Shown here: piece by piece, positions 1-7,686 of the stretch
Position numbering within the stretch: position 1 is the stretch's first letter
Layout of the letters: each line of letters starts with the position of its first letter
Assembly: GCF_025854275.1 (NCBI RefSeq)
Contig: NZ_CP107567.1
Location: 2,914,001 to 2,978,000, forward strand
Length of the DNA: 64,000 nt
Source: Streptomyces peucetius
GTDB taxonomy: Bacteria > Actinomycetota > Actinomycetes > Streptomycetales > Streptomycetaceae
Direction: 5' to 3'
The notes under the pieces: generated by a model
What the model was told of the DNA's origin: nothing
The model's database searches: none
The model's input: the letters and a program-made list of their open reading frames with translations, nothing else
Position numbers and translations under genes: made by a program

Positions 1-411
1 GAGGCGTCACGGCGGCTCGGCGTGGCACGCGGGACGGTACAGGCGCGCATGGACCGGTTGCAGGCACAGGGGGTCATCCGGGGTTTCGGGCCGGACGTCG
101 ACCCGGCGGCGCTCGGATATCCGGTGACCGCCTTCGCGACGCTGGAGATCAAACAGGGGCAGGGCGCGGACGTGCGCGCACATCTGGCGACCGTGCCCGA
201 GGTGCTCGAACTGCACACCACCACCGGACACGGGGACATGCTCTGCCGGCTGGTCGCCCGCTCCAACGCCGACCTCCAGCGGGTGATCGACCGGGTGGTC
301 GGCTTCGAGGGGATCGTACGGGCGTCGACGGCGATCGTGATGGAGAACCCGGTGCCGCTGCGGATCATCCCGCTGGTGGAGCAGGCGGCGGAGGACTCGC
401 GGGGCACCTGA
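1..411 (+). CDS. Lrp/AsnC-family transcriptional regulator (5' truncated by window edge)
   Basis: The reading frame is open from base 1 and ends at TGA 409-411, so only the last 136 residues are present. They begin inside the recognition helix of an N-terminal winged helix (SRRLGVARGTVQARMDRL) and continue into an alpha/beta effector domain typical of Lrp/AsnC proteins (AALGYPVTAFATLEI, then VLELHTTTGHGDMLCRL, then ending near NPVPLRIIPLVEQ). Family members bind amino acids or other small ligands through this C-terminal RAM/ASNC domain and assemble into octamers. The real start lies outside the window. The target is unknown; the downstream arsR-type gene starts 70 bp later with its own promoter, so the two are probably separate units. 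Confidence 0.85.
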   Translation, partial: EASRRLGVARGTVQARMDRLQAQGVIRGFGPDVDPAALGYPVTAFATLEIKQGQGADVRAHLATVPEVLELHTTTGHGDMLCRLVARSNADLQRVIDRVVGFEGIVRASTAIVMENPVPLRIIPLVEQAAEDSRGT

Positions 412-417
412 GGCCAC

Positions 418-477
418 TTGCAAAGGAGTGGTTGCAAAAAAGCGTTGCAAAGGTCTCTTTGCAACGCTACCTTTGCA
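418..477 (+). promoter_or_regulatory. Promoter with TTGCAAAG box array and 12-bp perfect palindrome (operator of the ArsR-type gene)
   Basis: TTGCAAA(G/A) occurs in forward orientation at 418, 432 and 445 and in reverse orientation (CTTTGCAA/T) at 457 and 471, a 13-14-bp pitch on each side. The central pair forms a perfect inverted repeat: AGCGTTGCAAAG (441-452), 4-bp spacer, CTTTGCAACGCT (457-468). A plausible promoter overlaps it: -35 TTGCAA (445-450), 17-bp spacer, -10 TACCTT (468-473). The ATG lies 7 nt after the -10 with no Shine-Dalgarno, so the mRNA is probably leaderless. Occupancy of the palindrome would block the promoter, which suggests autorepression. The sequence is observed; the function is inferred. 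Confidence 0.75.
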
Positions 478-480
478 TGC

Positions 481-1098
481 ATGAGCGAGAAAGAGGAACC
501 GAGAGAGCCCGCCGAGGGCGAGGCCGGGGCGCGCAAGGTCCGTGCGCTGGATCCGCGCTCCCTGCGCGGGCTCGCCCACCCTCTGCGGATGCGCCTGTTC
601 CAGACGCTGCGCCAGGACGGCCCCGCGACCGCCTCCCGGCTCGCCGAGAAACTCGGCGAGTCCAGCGGTGCCACCAGCTACCACCTGCGCCAGCTCGCGG
701 CCCACGGCTTCGTCGAGGACGACCCGGAGCGCGGCAAGGGCCGGGAGCGATGGTGGAAGGCCTCCATCGACGGCATGCTCTTCGACCACGCCCTTTACAC
801 CGACCCCGATCCGACGGTGCGCGGAGCCGCCGACCTGTATCTCCACGAGCACGCGACCATGCACACGCAGGAGGTCGCCACCTGGCTGGGCACCCTGAGG
901 GACTGGCCCGAGGAGTGGCAGCGCGTCTCCGACCTCAGCGACTTCACCCTGCGCCTGACCGCGGCGCAGGCCCACGAGCTCAGCGAGAAGATCCACACGC
1001 TCATCGAGAGCTACCGCGACCACGAACGGGCGCCCGGTACCGAAGGCGCCGCCCAGGTCCGGCTGCACCTCCACGCATTCCCGCGCTCCACCGGCTGA
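481..1098 (+). CDS. ArsR/SmtB-type winged-helix transcriptional regulator
   Basis: A 205-residue protein. Residues about 20-95 form an ArsR-like winged helix: LAHPLRMRLFQTLRQDGPATASRLAEKLGESSGATSYHLRQL is the classic 'drop in repressor' helix-turn-helix. The rest is helical with no cysteine metal site, so it is probably not a metal sensor; the C-terminal half resembles Streptomyces regulators annotated as 'helix-turn-helix domain-containing'. An in-frame TTG at 418 lies inside the operator array and is a poor start, so ATG 481 is preferred; it would be leaderless. It is followed by a 60-aa ORF and an MFS exporter, a typical repressor-pump arrangement, which suggests it represses its own operon until the pump substrate is bound. 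Confidence 0.9.
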   Translation: MSEKEEPREPAEGEAGARKVRALDPRSLRGLAHPLRMRLFQTLRQDGPATASRLAEKLGESSGATSYHLRQLAAHGFVEDDPERGKGRERWWKASIDGMLFDHALYTDPDPTVRGAADLYLHEHATMHTQEVATWLGTLRDWPEEWQRVSDLSDFTLRLTAAQAHELSEKIHTLIESYRDHERAPGTEGAAQVRLHLHAFPRSTG

Positions 1099-1113
1099 GG
1101 AGACCCGAGAGTC

Positions 1114-1296
1114 ATGCACTCCGACATACATCTGATGCTGCACGCACTGCGCGCCGGGGACCTGCGCACGGCGGCCGCCGGCCAGGTGCCGCGTGAGGCA
1201 CTGCGCGCCCGACTGGGCCTGGCCTTAGTCGGGTTGGGGCTGCGACTGCTGCGGCAGCCACCCGCGCCCGCCCTGTGCACGACCCGCCTCGCATGA
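1114..1296 (+). CDS. Small 60-residue protein with a TTA codon, coupled to the MFS pump
   Basis: The small ORF starts at ATG 1114 after GAGGAG (1097-1102) and ends in TGA that overlaps the pump's ATG (ATGA, 1293-1296). This is a translational-coupling arrangement. The product (MHSDIHLMLHALRAGDLRTA...) is basic and leucine-rich, has a possible amphipathic or short hydrophobic stretch (RLGLALVGLGLRLL), and is not recognised. Residue 38 is encoded by TTA (1225-1227), a codon read in Streptomyces by the developmentally controlled bldA tRNA. The ORF may act mainly as a translational gate. No function is assigned; it could also be a leader with no stable product. Confidence 0.65.
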   Translation: MHSDIHLMLHALRAGDLRTAAAGQVPREALRARLGLALVGLGLRLLRQPPAPALCTTRLA

Positions 1297-2675
1297 GCGG
1301 GCAGGGGGGACCGAAGGCGACGCGGAGGGGGCCGCTCGCCACCGTACTGGCGGCCAACGCCGTCTCCATCACCGGCAATTCACTCACCCTCATCGGCGTC
1401 CCGTGGTTCGCGCTCCAGACCACGGGCAGCCCCGGCAAGGCCGGCCTGGTCGCCTTCTGCGCCACGCTGCCGGTCGTCGTCTCCGCCATCATCGGCGGAC
1501 CCGTCATCGACCGGATCGGCCGACGCCGGGTCAGCATCATCACCGACGTCGTCTGCGCCGTCGCGCTCGCCGCGATCCCGCTGCTCCACTACGCGGGAGC
1601 GCTCCGGTTCTGGATGCTGTGCGCGCTCATGGCCGTCACCGGCCTCTTCCACGCACCCGGCGAGACCGCCCGCTACGTGCTCGTGCCCGACCTCGCCGAG
1701 CTGGCGGGGACACGGCTGTCCCGTGCCGCAAGCCTCTTCGACGCCGTCTCGCGCGGCGCCCGGATGGCCGGCGCGGCCCTCGCCGGCGTCCTCATCGCGC
1801 TCATCGGCGCGGAGGCGGTCCTGCTCATCGACGCGGCCACGTTCTGCGGCTCCGCCCTGCTGATCCGCCTCGGCCTGCGGCGGGTCGGCGCGGCCGAACC
1901 GCAGCGGAACTCAACACCGGTGTCCTTCGCCGCCTACCGGGACCAACTGCGCGAGGGCTACGCCTTTCTGCTGCGCACACGCCTGCTGCTGGGCGTCGTG
2001 CTGATGGTGATGGTCACCAACGGCCTCGACCAGGGCTGGAGTTCGGTCCTGATGCCCGTACACGCCAAGGACAACCTGGGCGGCGCGCGGGACCTGGGCC
2101 TGCTGGCCGCCGTCTTCGGCGGCTGCGCCCTGCTCGGGGCACTGCTCTACGCGGCCGTCGGGCACCGCTTCCGGCGGCGGGTGCTCTTCACCGTCGCGTT
2201 CCTGATCTGCGGACTGCCGCGGTTCGCCGTGGCGGCGCTGGTCGACGGCACCGTGCCGCTGGCCGTCACCATGGCGGCGGGTGGGCTGGCCGCCGGGATG
2301 CTCAACCCGATCCTGACCACGGTCATGTACGAGCGGGTACCGGAGCGGCTGCGCAGCCGCGTAGCGAGCACCACCACGGCCGGGGTGCTGATGACCACAC
2401 CGCTCGGCGGCCTGGCGGCCGGCTACCTCATCGAACAGGCGGGCCTGGCGACGGCGCTGCTCACCATGGGCGGGCTGTACTTCCTGACGACGCTGGCCCC
2501 GGCCGTGTTCCCGCGCTGGCGGGAGATGGACGCGGGAGGCGTCCCGCAGGAGGGCCGCCCGGAGAAGGAGCCGGACGAGGGCCCGGACGACGGCCCGGAC
2601 GACGGCCTCGAGGTCAGCAGCTCGGGACCTTCCCGCCCTTCTCCAGCGACCGCAGGGACTCCACCGCGCCCTTGA
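1293..2675 (+). CDS. MFS efflux transporter
   Basis: A 460-residue major-facilitator protein with about 12 predicted membrane segments (for example NAVSITGNSLTLIGVPWFAL and GLVAFCATLPVVVSAIIGG) and the loop 2-3 signature GPVIDRIGRRRV. It resembles drug/macrolide-type exporters of the MFS_1 family. The start at ATG 1293 overlaps the stop of the upstream 60-aa ORF; the in-frame ATG at 1275 lies within that ORF and has no ribosome site. The C-terminal tail after about residue 415 is acidic, with repeated EGPDDGPDD. Its last 62 bases overlap, on opposite strands, the end of the convergent S16 protease gene. It is probably under the ArsR-type repressor. The substrate is unknown. Confidence 0.9.
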   Translation: MSGQGGPKATRRGPLATVLAANAVSITGNSLTLIGVPWFALQTTGSPGKAGLVAFCATLPVVVSAIIGGPVIDRIGRRRVSIITDVVCAVALAAIPLLHYAGALRFWMLCALMAVTGLFHAPGETARYVLVPDLAELAGTRLSRAASLFDAVSRGARMAGAALAGVLIALIGAEAVLLIDAATFCGSALLIRLGLRRVGAAEPQRNSTPVSFAAYRDQLREGYAFLLRTRLLLGVVLMVMVTNGLDQGWSSVLMPVHAKDNLGGARDLGLLAAVFGGCALLGALLYAAVGHRFRRRVLFTVAFLICGLPRFAVAALVDGTVPLAVTMAAGGLAAGMLNPILTTVMYERVPERLRSRVASTTTAGVLMTTPLGGLAAGYLIEQAGLATALLTMGGLYFLTTLAPAVFPRWREMDAGGVPQEGRPEKEPDEGPDDGPDDGLEVSSSGPSRPSPATAGTPPRP

Positions 2676-3402
2676 GCGTCGTCACGGGGATCAGGCGCAT
2701 CCCCTCGGGCAGCTCGGCCTGCGCGTCGGAGCACTCGTCCTCCGGCACGAGGAAGACGGTCGCCCCGTCGCGGGCCGCCGCCTGCGTCTTCAGCGACACC
2801 CCGCCGACCGCGCCGACCTTCCCGTCGGCGGTGATCGTCCCCGTACCCGCGATGCTGCGGCCGCCGGTGAGGTCGCCGCCGGCGCCGTCGCCCTCCAGCT
2901 TGTCGATGATGCCCAGCGAGAACAGCAGCCCGGCGCTGGGTCCGCCCACATCGGCCAGGTGCAGCGAGACCTTCACCTCGGCCGGATCCTCGCCGAGGTA
3001 CGAGAGGGCGGCCCGGGTGGCGACGTCCTGCGACTCCTCCATGTCCCTGGCGTTGTGCCGCTGGACCTCCTTCTCCGACTTGCCCGGCGGATAGACCGCG
3101 TCCCGCGGCAGCACGGCACGGTCGGTACGGAACCAGCCGTCGGCCACGTCACCCAGGTCCACGTCGGCGGCGGGACCGGTCGCCACGATCGTCGTCATCC
3201 GCAACGCCCCCTCGGTGGGGCGGGTCGGCGCACCGGAGATCGTGATCACCGGCGTCCCCTGGTGCTCGCCGAGCACGTCCGCGGTCATCCCGGGCTGGGC
3301 GACGACGAACGGCAGCGGCGCGAGCCCGGCGACGGTGAACAACGCGAGAACGGGCAGGGCACAGACGGCGAGGGCGCGGGGGCGCGTGAGACTGGAGAGC
3401 AC
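2614..3402 (-). CDS. Secreted/membrane-anchored S16 (Lon-type) serine protease
   Basis: A 262-residue protein with an N-terminal hydrophobic anchor or signal (ALAVCALPVLALFTVAGLAPLPFVV, about residues 9-33) and a C-terminal Lon proteolytic domain. The Ser nucleophile sits in VGGPSAGLLFSLGI and the Lys of the dyad in DGKVGAVGG. Actinobacterial YlbL-like proteins usually carry a PDZ domain before the Lon domain; here that segment is short and no clear PDZ fold can be recognised. The GTG start at 3402 has no Shine-Dalgarno, but TACATT stands 6 nt upstream, so the transcript may be leaderless. The 3' end overlaps the convergent MFS gene by 62 bp. The likely role is processing of extracytoplasmic proteins; the substrate is unknown. 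Confidence 0.85.
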   Translation of the reverse strand: MLSSLTRPRALAVCALPVLALFTVAGLAPLPFVVAQPGMTADVLGEHQGTPVITISGAPTRPTEGALRMTTIVATGPAADVDLGDVADGWFRTDRAVLPRDAVYPPGKSEKEVQRHNARDMEESQDVATRAALSYLGEDPAEVKVSLHLADVGGPSAGLLFSLGIIDKLEGDGAGGDLTGGRSIAGTGTITADGKVGAVGGVSLKTQAAARDGATVFLVPEDECSDAQAELPEGMRLIPVTTLKGAVESLRSLEKGGKVPSC

Positions 3403-3531
3403 GCGCCCAATGTAACCGGGCCGACCGGGCGCGACGCTTGCGCGCTTGCGTGCTCGGGCGCTTGCGTGCTCGGGACCGGGGCGGGCTGCGCCGGTGGGTG
3501 GTTACGGGGGCCGGGGCCTCCGGAGCGCGGC

Positions 3532-4080
3532 ACCCGGACTGCTTTCCCGTACCTGCCCCGCCCCAACCAACGACGCCTTACGTCCGGGCACCCCACTCCT
3601 CCGACCCCGCCCCCCTCCCGCCCCTGGCACCCGTCCCGACCGGTGGTCGCCGCCCGGGCCGGTGGCCCCCGTCCCGCCGGGGGGCCACCGGCCCGGCAGG
3701 GCCTGCGTCGCGCGGGGCCGCTTCCCATCCCGGGCCGGGCCGGAGCGCCTTCCGATGCACGGGACCGCTCCCCGTCACATTGAGATGGGCCGGAGCCAAC
3801 CCGGGCAGGGCCCCCGTGCGCGAGGGCCGATTCCGGTCCCGGGTCCGGGGGCGGAGCCCCTTCGGGACAGGAGGCGGGTCCCACGGCCCGGGTCCGGGGC
3901 GGAGCCCCGGTTTCGGGAAGGGGCGGGGGGACGGGGGGACTTTTCCCTACCCAGCACCTGCCCACCGGTAGGAGCGACGGCGTCGGCCCGGGGCAGGGGG
4001 ACGCGCAGGGGGCGTGTTCGGGACGTAAGGCGTCGTAAGTCTTGGGCGAGGCAAGTACGGGAAAGCAGTCCCGGACATGC
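3532..4080. repeat. Long imperfect inverted repeat (arms about 55 bp)
   Basis: The left arm (about 3532-3590, containing GACTGCTTTCCCGTACCTGC and CGACGCCTTACGTCC) reappears in reverse complement at about 4020-4080 (GGACGTAAGGCGTCG and CAAGTACGGGAAAGCAGTC) with a few mismatches in the middle. The arms are about 430 bp apart. They enclose GC-rich sequence with no gene, so this does not look like a simple insertion sequence. It could be a pair of dispersed intergenic repeat copies. Confidence 0.7.
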
Positions 4081-4090
4081 CCCCGGAGCG

Positions 4091-4176
4091 GCACCCGGAC
4101 GCCGCGCAACACAGACCGGGCCGAGCCCGAGACGCACCCGGACGCCACACCACACGGACCGGGCCGAGCCCGAGAA
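4091..4176. repeat. 43-bp tandem direct repeat, two copies
   Basis: Units 4091-4133 and 4134-4176 share GCACCCGGACGCC at their start and GACCGGGCCGAGCCCGAGA at their end, differing in a few central bases. A third, degenerate partial copy follows (GCACCTCAGGCCACGCCCGA). The repeat lies in non-coding DNA just beyond the iclR-type gene. Confidence 0.75.
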
Positions 4177-4260
4177 GCACCTCAGGCCACGCCCGAGAAG
4201 TACCCGCACCCGGCCACGCCCGGAAACGTGAACCCGGTACGCCGCCCGCCCGAGGGCCCG

Positions 4261-4902
4261 TCAGCGGAGCGCGTCCGCGACCTCGCGCGCCGCGTCGACC
4301 ACGCGGGGGCCGACCCGTTCCGGAACGGAGTCCGCGAGCATCACCACGCCGACGCTGCCCTCTATGCCCGTCACCCCCACCAGCGCCGCGGCCGCGCCGC
4401 TCGCGCCCGCTTCCAGTTCGCCGTGGGTGAGGGTGTATCCGGGCTCGGTGGTCTTCGTCCGGCGGGCGGCGAGGATGGCCTTGCCTGCCGCGCCCCGGTC
4501 CAGCGGGTGCCGGAAACCTGCCCGGTAGGCGACGTGGTAGTCGGTCCACGTGGGCTCGACGACGGCGACGGCGAGAGCCTCTGCCCCGTCGACGAGCGTG
4601 AGGTGCGCGGTGGCGCCTATGTCCTCGGCGAGGGAGCGCAACGCGGGCATCGCCGCCTCCCGCACCAGCGGGTGGACCTGGCGGCCGAGGCGCAGCACGC
4701 CGAGGCCGACCCTGGCCCGCCCGCCGAGGTCGCGGCGGACGAGGGCGTGCTGCTCGAGGGTGGCGAGCAGACGGTAGACGACGGTGCGGTTGACGCCGAG
4801 TTTGTTGGACAACTCGGTGACGGTCAGCCCGTGGTCGGTATCGGCGAGCAGCTTGAGGACACGTAGTCCCCTGTCGAGCGTCTGGGAGGTTTCCGCGGTC
4901 AC
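4261..4902 (-). CDS. IclR-family transcriptional regulator
   Basis: A 213-residue protein. An N-terminal winged helix (TLDRGLRVLKLLADTDHGLTVTELSNKLGVNRTVVYRLLATLEQH, about residues 8-50) is followed by the IclR effector domain (RSLAEDIGATAHLTLVDGAEALAVAVV, HPLDRGAAGKAILAA, GVVMLAD). It is somewhat shorter than the usual 240-260 residues. GTG 4902 is preferred because GAAGGAGAGG precedes it by 5-9 nt; the longer in-frame extension to 5154 has no IclR similarity and crosses the promoter region. The effector is unknown. It lies downstream of, and on the same strand as, the helicase gene, separated by 276 bp. Confidence 0.9.
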   Translation of the reverse strand: MTAETSQTLDRGLRVLKLLADTDHGLTVTELSNKLGVNRTVVYRLLATLEQHALVRRDLGGRARVGLGVLRLGRQVHPLVREAAMPALRSLAEDIGATAHLTLVDGAEALAVAVVEPTWTDYHVAYRAGFRHPLDRGAAGKAILAARRTKTTEPGYTLTHGELEAGASGAAAALVGVTGIEGSVGVVMLADSVPERVGPRVVDAAREVADALR

Positions 4903-5178
4903 GACGCCCTCTCCTTCGGAGTGAGTGACGGCGGCCCTCCGAAGGGAACCTGCGGCACCGGTCCCATCGGCGACGCACCCAGAGGCCGCCGGCAGGCCAT
5001 GGCACACCGACTGCGCTCCGCGGCGGCGCTGCCACGGGGCGTTTGTATTGCGGGGACAGTAGCGACCGGCACCGCTCAGCGGAAGCCCTCGTCCAGAATC
5101 CGGGCGCCGGGCCGCCGACGTTGGGGTTGTTGCTCCCTGTTCGTCACCCCTCACGAGCCGCTACGGCGACTCGGCGCG

Positions 5179-6963
5179 TCAGCGCATGCGCGTGGCCCAC
5201 TCCTGAACCTTCTTGATCCGCTCCCGGATCTGACCCGCCGTCGCCTCCGCGCTCGGCGGTCCGCCGCACACCCTGCGCAGCTCGGTGTGGATGACGCCGT
5301 GCGGTTTGCCGCTCTGGTGGACGTAGGCGCCGACCATGGTGTTCAGCTGCTTGCGCAGTTCCAGCAGCTCCTTGTGGGAGACGACCGGTCGCCGCTCGGC
5401 CGGGAGTTCCAGGAGGTCGGCCTCCTCGTCGGGCTTCTTGCGGCTGTGCGCGATCTGGCGCGCCTGCCGCTTCTGGAGCAGCAGCTGCACCTGGTCCGGT
5501 TCGAGCAGTCCCGGGATGCCGAGGTAGTCCTGCTCCTCCTCGCTGCCCGGGTGGGCCTGCATGCCGAACTCGGCGCCGTCGTACAGCACGCGGTCGAAGA
5601 CGGCGTCGGACTCCAGTGCCTCGAAGGGCAGCATGTCCTGTTCGCCGGTGTCCTCGTCCTGCTGCTTCTCGGCCTCCGCCATCTCCTTCTCGGACTCGGC
5701 GTACGGGTCCTCCTCGCCCTCCTTCTTCGGCTTGTCGAGGGCGTGGTCGCGCTCGACCTCCATCTCGGAGGCGAAACCGAGCAGGCCCGGGATGGTCGGC
5801 AGGAACACGGACGCCGTCTCGCCGCGCCGGCGGGACCGTACGAAACGGCCCACGGCCTGGGCGAAGAACAGGGGCGTCGAAATCGTCGTCGCGTACACGC
5901 CGACGGCGAGGCGCGGTACGTCGACGCCTTCGGACACCATGCGGACCGCGACCATCCAGCGGGAGCCGTCCTCGCTGAACTCCTCGATGCGCTTGGACGC
6001 GGCCGCCTCGTCGGAGAGGACGACGGTGGCCTTGTTGCCGGTGATCTCGCGGATGAGCTTGGCGTAGGCGCGGGCGGAGTCCTGGTCGGAGGCGATGACG
6101 AGTCCGCCCGCGTCCGGGATGCCCTTGCGCACCTCGGTGAGCCGCTGGTCGGCGGCGCGCAGCACGTTCGGCATCCAGTCGCCGCGGGGGTCGAGCGCAG
6201 TGCGCCAGGCCTGGGAGATCGCGTCCTTGGTCATCGGCTCGCCGAGCCGTGCTGCGACCTCGTCGCCGGCCTTGGTGCGCCAGCGCATGTTGCCACTGTA
6301 GGACAGGAAGATCACGGGCCGGACGACGCCGTCGCCCAGCGCGTTGCCGTAGCCGTACGTGTAGTCGGCGGCGGAGCGCCGGATCCCGTCGTTGCCTTCC
6401 TCGTACGTGACGAAGGGGATGGGATTGGTGTCGGACCGGAACGGCGTACCGGTGAGCGCGAGCCGCCGGGTCGCCGGCTCGAATGCCTCGAGACACGCCT
6501 CGCCCCACGACTTGGAGTCACCGGCGTGGTGGATCTCGTCGAGGATCACGAGGGTCTTGCGCTGCTCGCAGCGGTTGCGGTGCAGCATCGGGCGTACGCC
6601 GACACCCGCGTACGTGACCGCGACCCCGTGGTACTCCTTGCTCAGCGGTCCCGCGCTGTACTCCGGGTCCAGTTTGATCCCTATCCGCGCCGCCGCGGCC
6701 GCCCACTGCTTCTTCAGGTGCTCGGTCGGCGCGACGACGGTCACCTGCTGCACGACATGGTGGTGCAGCAGCCAGGAGGCGAGGGTCAGCGCGAAGGTCG
6801 TCTTGCCGGCGCCGGGCGTGGCGACGGCGAGAAAGTCACGCGGCTGCTCCTGGACGTACTTGTCCATCGCGCCCTGCTGCCAGGCACGCAGCTTGTTGGC
6901 AGTGCCCCAGGGGGCGCGGCCGGGGAAGGCGGGTGAGAGATGGTGGGAGGCGGTAGTAGTCAC
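5179..6963 (-). CDS. DEAD/DEAH-box (SF2) helicase
   Basis: A 594-residue superfamily 2 helicase of the type III restriction/UvrB-like fold. Walker A is ATPGAGKT (residues 48-55), Walker B DEIH (142-145), motif III TGTPFR (171-176) and motif VI QAVGRFVR (369-376). Between about residues 400 and 450 is a highly charged insert (KPKKEGEEDPYAESEKEMAEAEKQQ) likely to be disordered or coiled coil, followed by a conserved helical C-terminal domain. No nuclease or methylase partner is encoded nearby, so this is not a restriction system on present evidence. Close relatives are widespread in Streptomyces as 'DEAD/DEAH box helicase' of unknown DNA or RNA role. Confidence 0.9.
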   Translation of the reverse strand: MTTTASHHLSPAFPGRAPWGTANKLRAWQQGAMDKYVQEQPRDFLAVATPGAGKTTFALTLASWLLHHHVVQQVTVVAPTEHLKKQWAAAAARIGIKLDPEYSAGPLSKEYHGVAVTYAGVGVRPMLHRNRCEQRKTLVILDEIHHAGDSKSWGEACLEAFEPATRRLALTGTPFRSDTNPIPFVTYEEGNDGIRRSAADYTYGYGNALGDGVVRPVIFLSYSGNMRWRTKAGDEVAARLGEPMTKDAISQAWRTALDPRGDWMPNVLRAADQRLTEVRKGIPDAGGLVIASDQDSARAYAKLIREITGNKATVVLSDEAAASKRIEEFSEDGSRWMVAVRMVSEGVDVPRLAVGVYATTISTPLFFAQAVGRFVRSRRRGETASVFLPTIPGLLGFASEMEVERDHALDKPKKEGEEDPYAESEKEMAEAEKQQDEDTGEQDMLPFEALESDAVFDRVLYDGAEFGMQAHPGSEEEQDYLGIPGLLEPDQVQLLLQKRQARQIAHSRKKPDEEADLLELPAERRPVVSHKELLELRKQLNTMVGAYVHQSGKPHGVIHTELRRVCGGPPSAEATAGQIRERIKKVQEWATRMR

Positions 6964-7025
6964 GGTCTCCGGTTCGCTGGCTCTCGGGTGCGGGACGCGG
7001 GCGGGTCGTCATGTACGGGGTCGTT

Positions 7026-7072
7026 ACGTACGACAACCGGGCCACCCTACCGGGGGCCCGGTTGTCGTACGT
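7026..7072. terminator. Perfect 18-bp inverted repeat, likely terminator of the doc operon
   Basis: ACGTACGACAACCGGGCC (7026-7043) and its exact complement GGCCCGGTTGTCGTACGT (7055-7072) flank an 11-nt loop. It lies between the end of the doc toxin gene and the helicase start. There is no strong T-run, as is common for Streptomyces terminators; an operator role for the helicase is the alternative. Confidence 0.65.
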
Positions 7073-7120
7073 GGCGGGACGCTCCCCGCCGCGGGGAGTG
7101 GGAGGCGCCTCACATCCGGG

Positions 7121-7489
7121 TCACTGGGCGAACCGCGGCAACTGCTCGGCGGTCTTCGGCACGTCCAGCAATCCCTGGCACACGTTCAGTACGAACTGCT
7201 CGGCCTCATCCACGTCGAACCCCGGACTCAGCCGATGCCCGTTCATGTGCAGGAAGACCCATGTCGCATACCAGGCGATGCGCTTGTTGCCGTCGACCAG
7301 CGCATGATTGCGGGCCAGCGATTCCATGAGCGCCGCGGCCTTCTGCCAGATGTCCGGATAGGCGTCCTGCCCGAATACGCTCGACTGCGGTCGGGCCAGG
7401 GCGGAGTCCAACAGCCCGTAGTCGCGCACCTCCTCAGCCCCGAGGCGTTCCGCAAGCTTGAGCAGCTCGGGAAGCGTGAGGTAGTTCAT
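7121..7489 (-). CDS. doc: Fic/Doc-family toxin (death on curing)
   Basis: A 122-residue single-domain Fic protein. The active-site motif is HALVDGNKR (residues 62-70), matching H-x-[FL]-x-D-G-N-K-R. In phage P1 Doc the equivalent loop directs phosphorylation and inactivation of elongation factor Tu. The length is typical of Doc (about 125 residues). The start ATG shares its first base with the antitoxin stop (TGATG), indicating coupled translation. Toxicity and target are inferred from the family. Confidence 0.88.
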   Translation of the reverse strand: MNYLTLPELLKLAERLGAEEVRDYGLLDSALARPQSSVFGQDAYPDIWQKAAALMESLARNHALVDGNKRIAWYATWVFLHMNGHRLSPGFDVDEAEQFVLNVCQGLLDVPKTAEQLPRFAQ

Positions 7490-7686
7490 CAGGCGAGCCT
7501 CCGGTTGAGCTCCTCACTCGCCTTCAGAACGTGATCCGCCGCCTCGTTGAAGAGGCGTGAGTGCTCATTGATGGCGGTGATCACGGCGTCGTGCGCAAAG
7601 GACTGCATGCTTCGGCCTTCCGCCTCGGCACGCTCGCGCAGAGCGTTCAGCTCTTCCTCGGTGAACCTCAAATTCAATCCGGCCAT
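7489..7686 (-). CDS. Antitoxin partner of Doc (ribbon-helix-helix type)
   Basis: A 65-residue acidic/basic protein (MAGLNLRFTEEELNALRERAEAEGRSMQSFAHDAVITAINEH...) with an N-terminal Arc/CopG-like beta-strand and two helices, then a tail that would wrap the toxin. ATG 7686 directly abuts the 15-bp palindrome, with TACCAT 7 nt upstream, so translation is probably leaderless. An ATG at 7713 in frame would encode nine extra residues from inside the operator and is less likely. It overlaps doc by 1 nt. Confidence 0.85.
   Translation of the reverse strand: MAGLNLRFTEEELNALRERAEAEGRSMQSFAHDAVITAINEHSRLFNEAADHVLKASEELNRRLA

Larger units (their letters stand above)
3403..4260. other. Non-coding, repeat-rich intergenic region (858 bp)
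   Basis: No convincing gene is present. ORFs here are GC-driven, overlap each other in several frames and encode Pro/Arg/Gly low-complexity sequence. The stretch contains a long imperfect inverted repeat, two near-palindromic GGGTCCGGGG(G)CGGAGCCCC elements (3841-3860 and 3890-3908) and a 43-bp tandem repeat, listed separately. It separates the leaderless S16 protease promoter from the end of the iclR-type gene. Confidence 0.7.

Noticed and set aside
4921..6936. 671-codon plus-strand ORF
   Set aside because: Antisense shadow of the DEAH helicase gene (third-position GC bias on the other strand); encodes Gly/Arg/Val-rich sequence with no domain.
5179..6963. Helicase as part of a restriction or phage-defence system
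   Set aside because: No nuclease, methyltransferase or other defence gene adjoins; only an IclR regulator and a Doc pair lie nearby.
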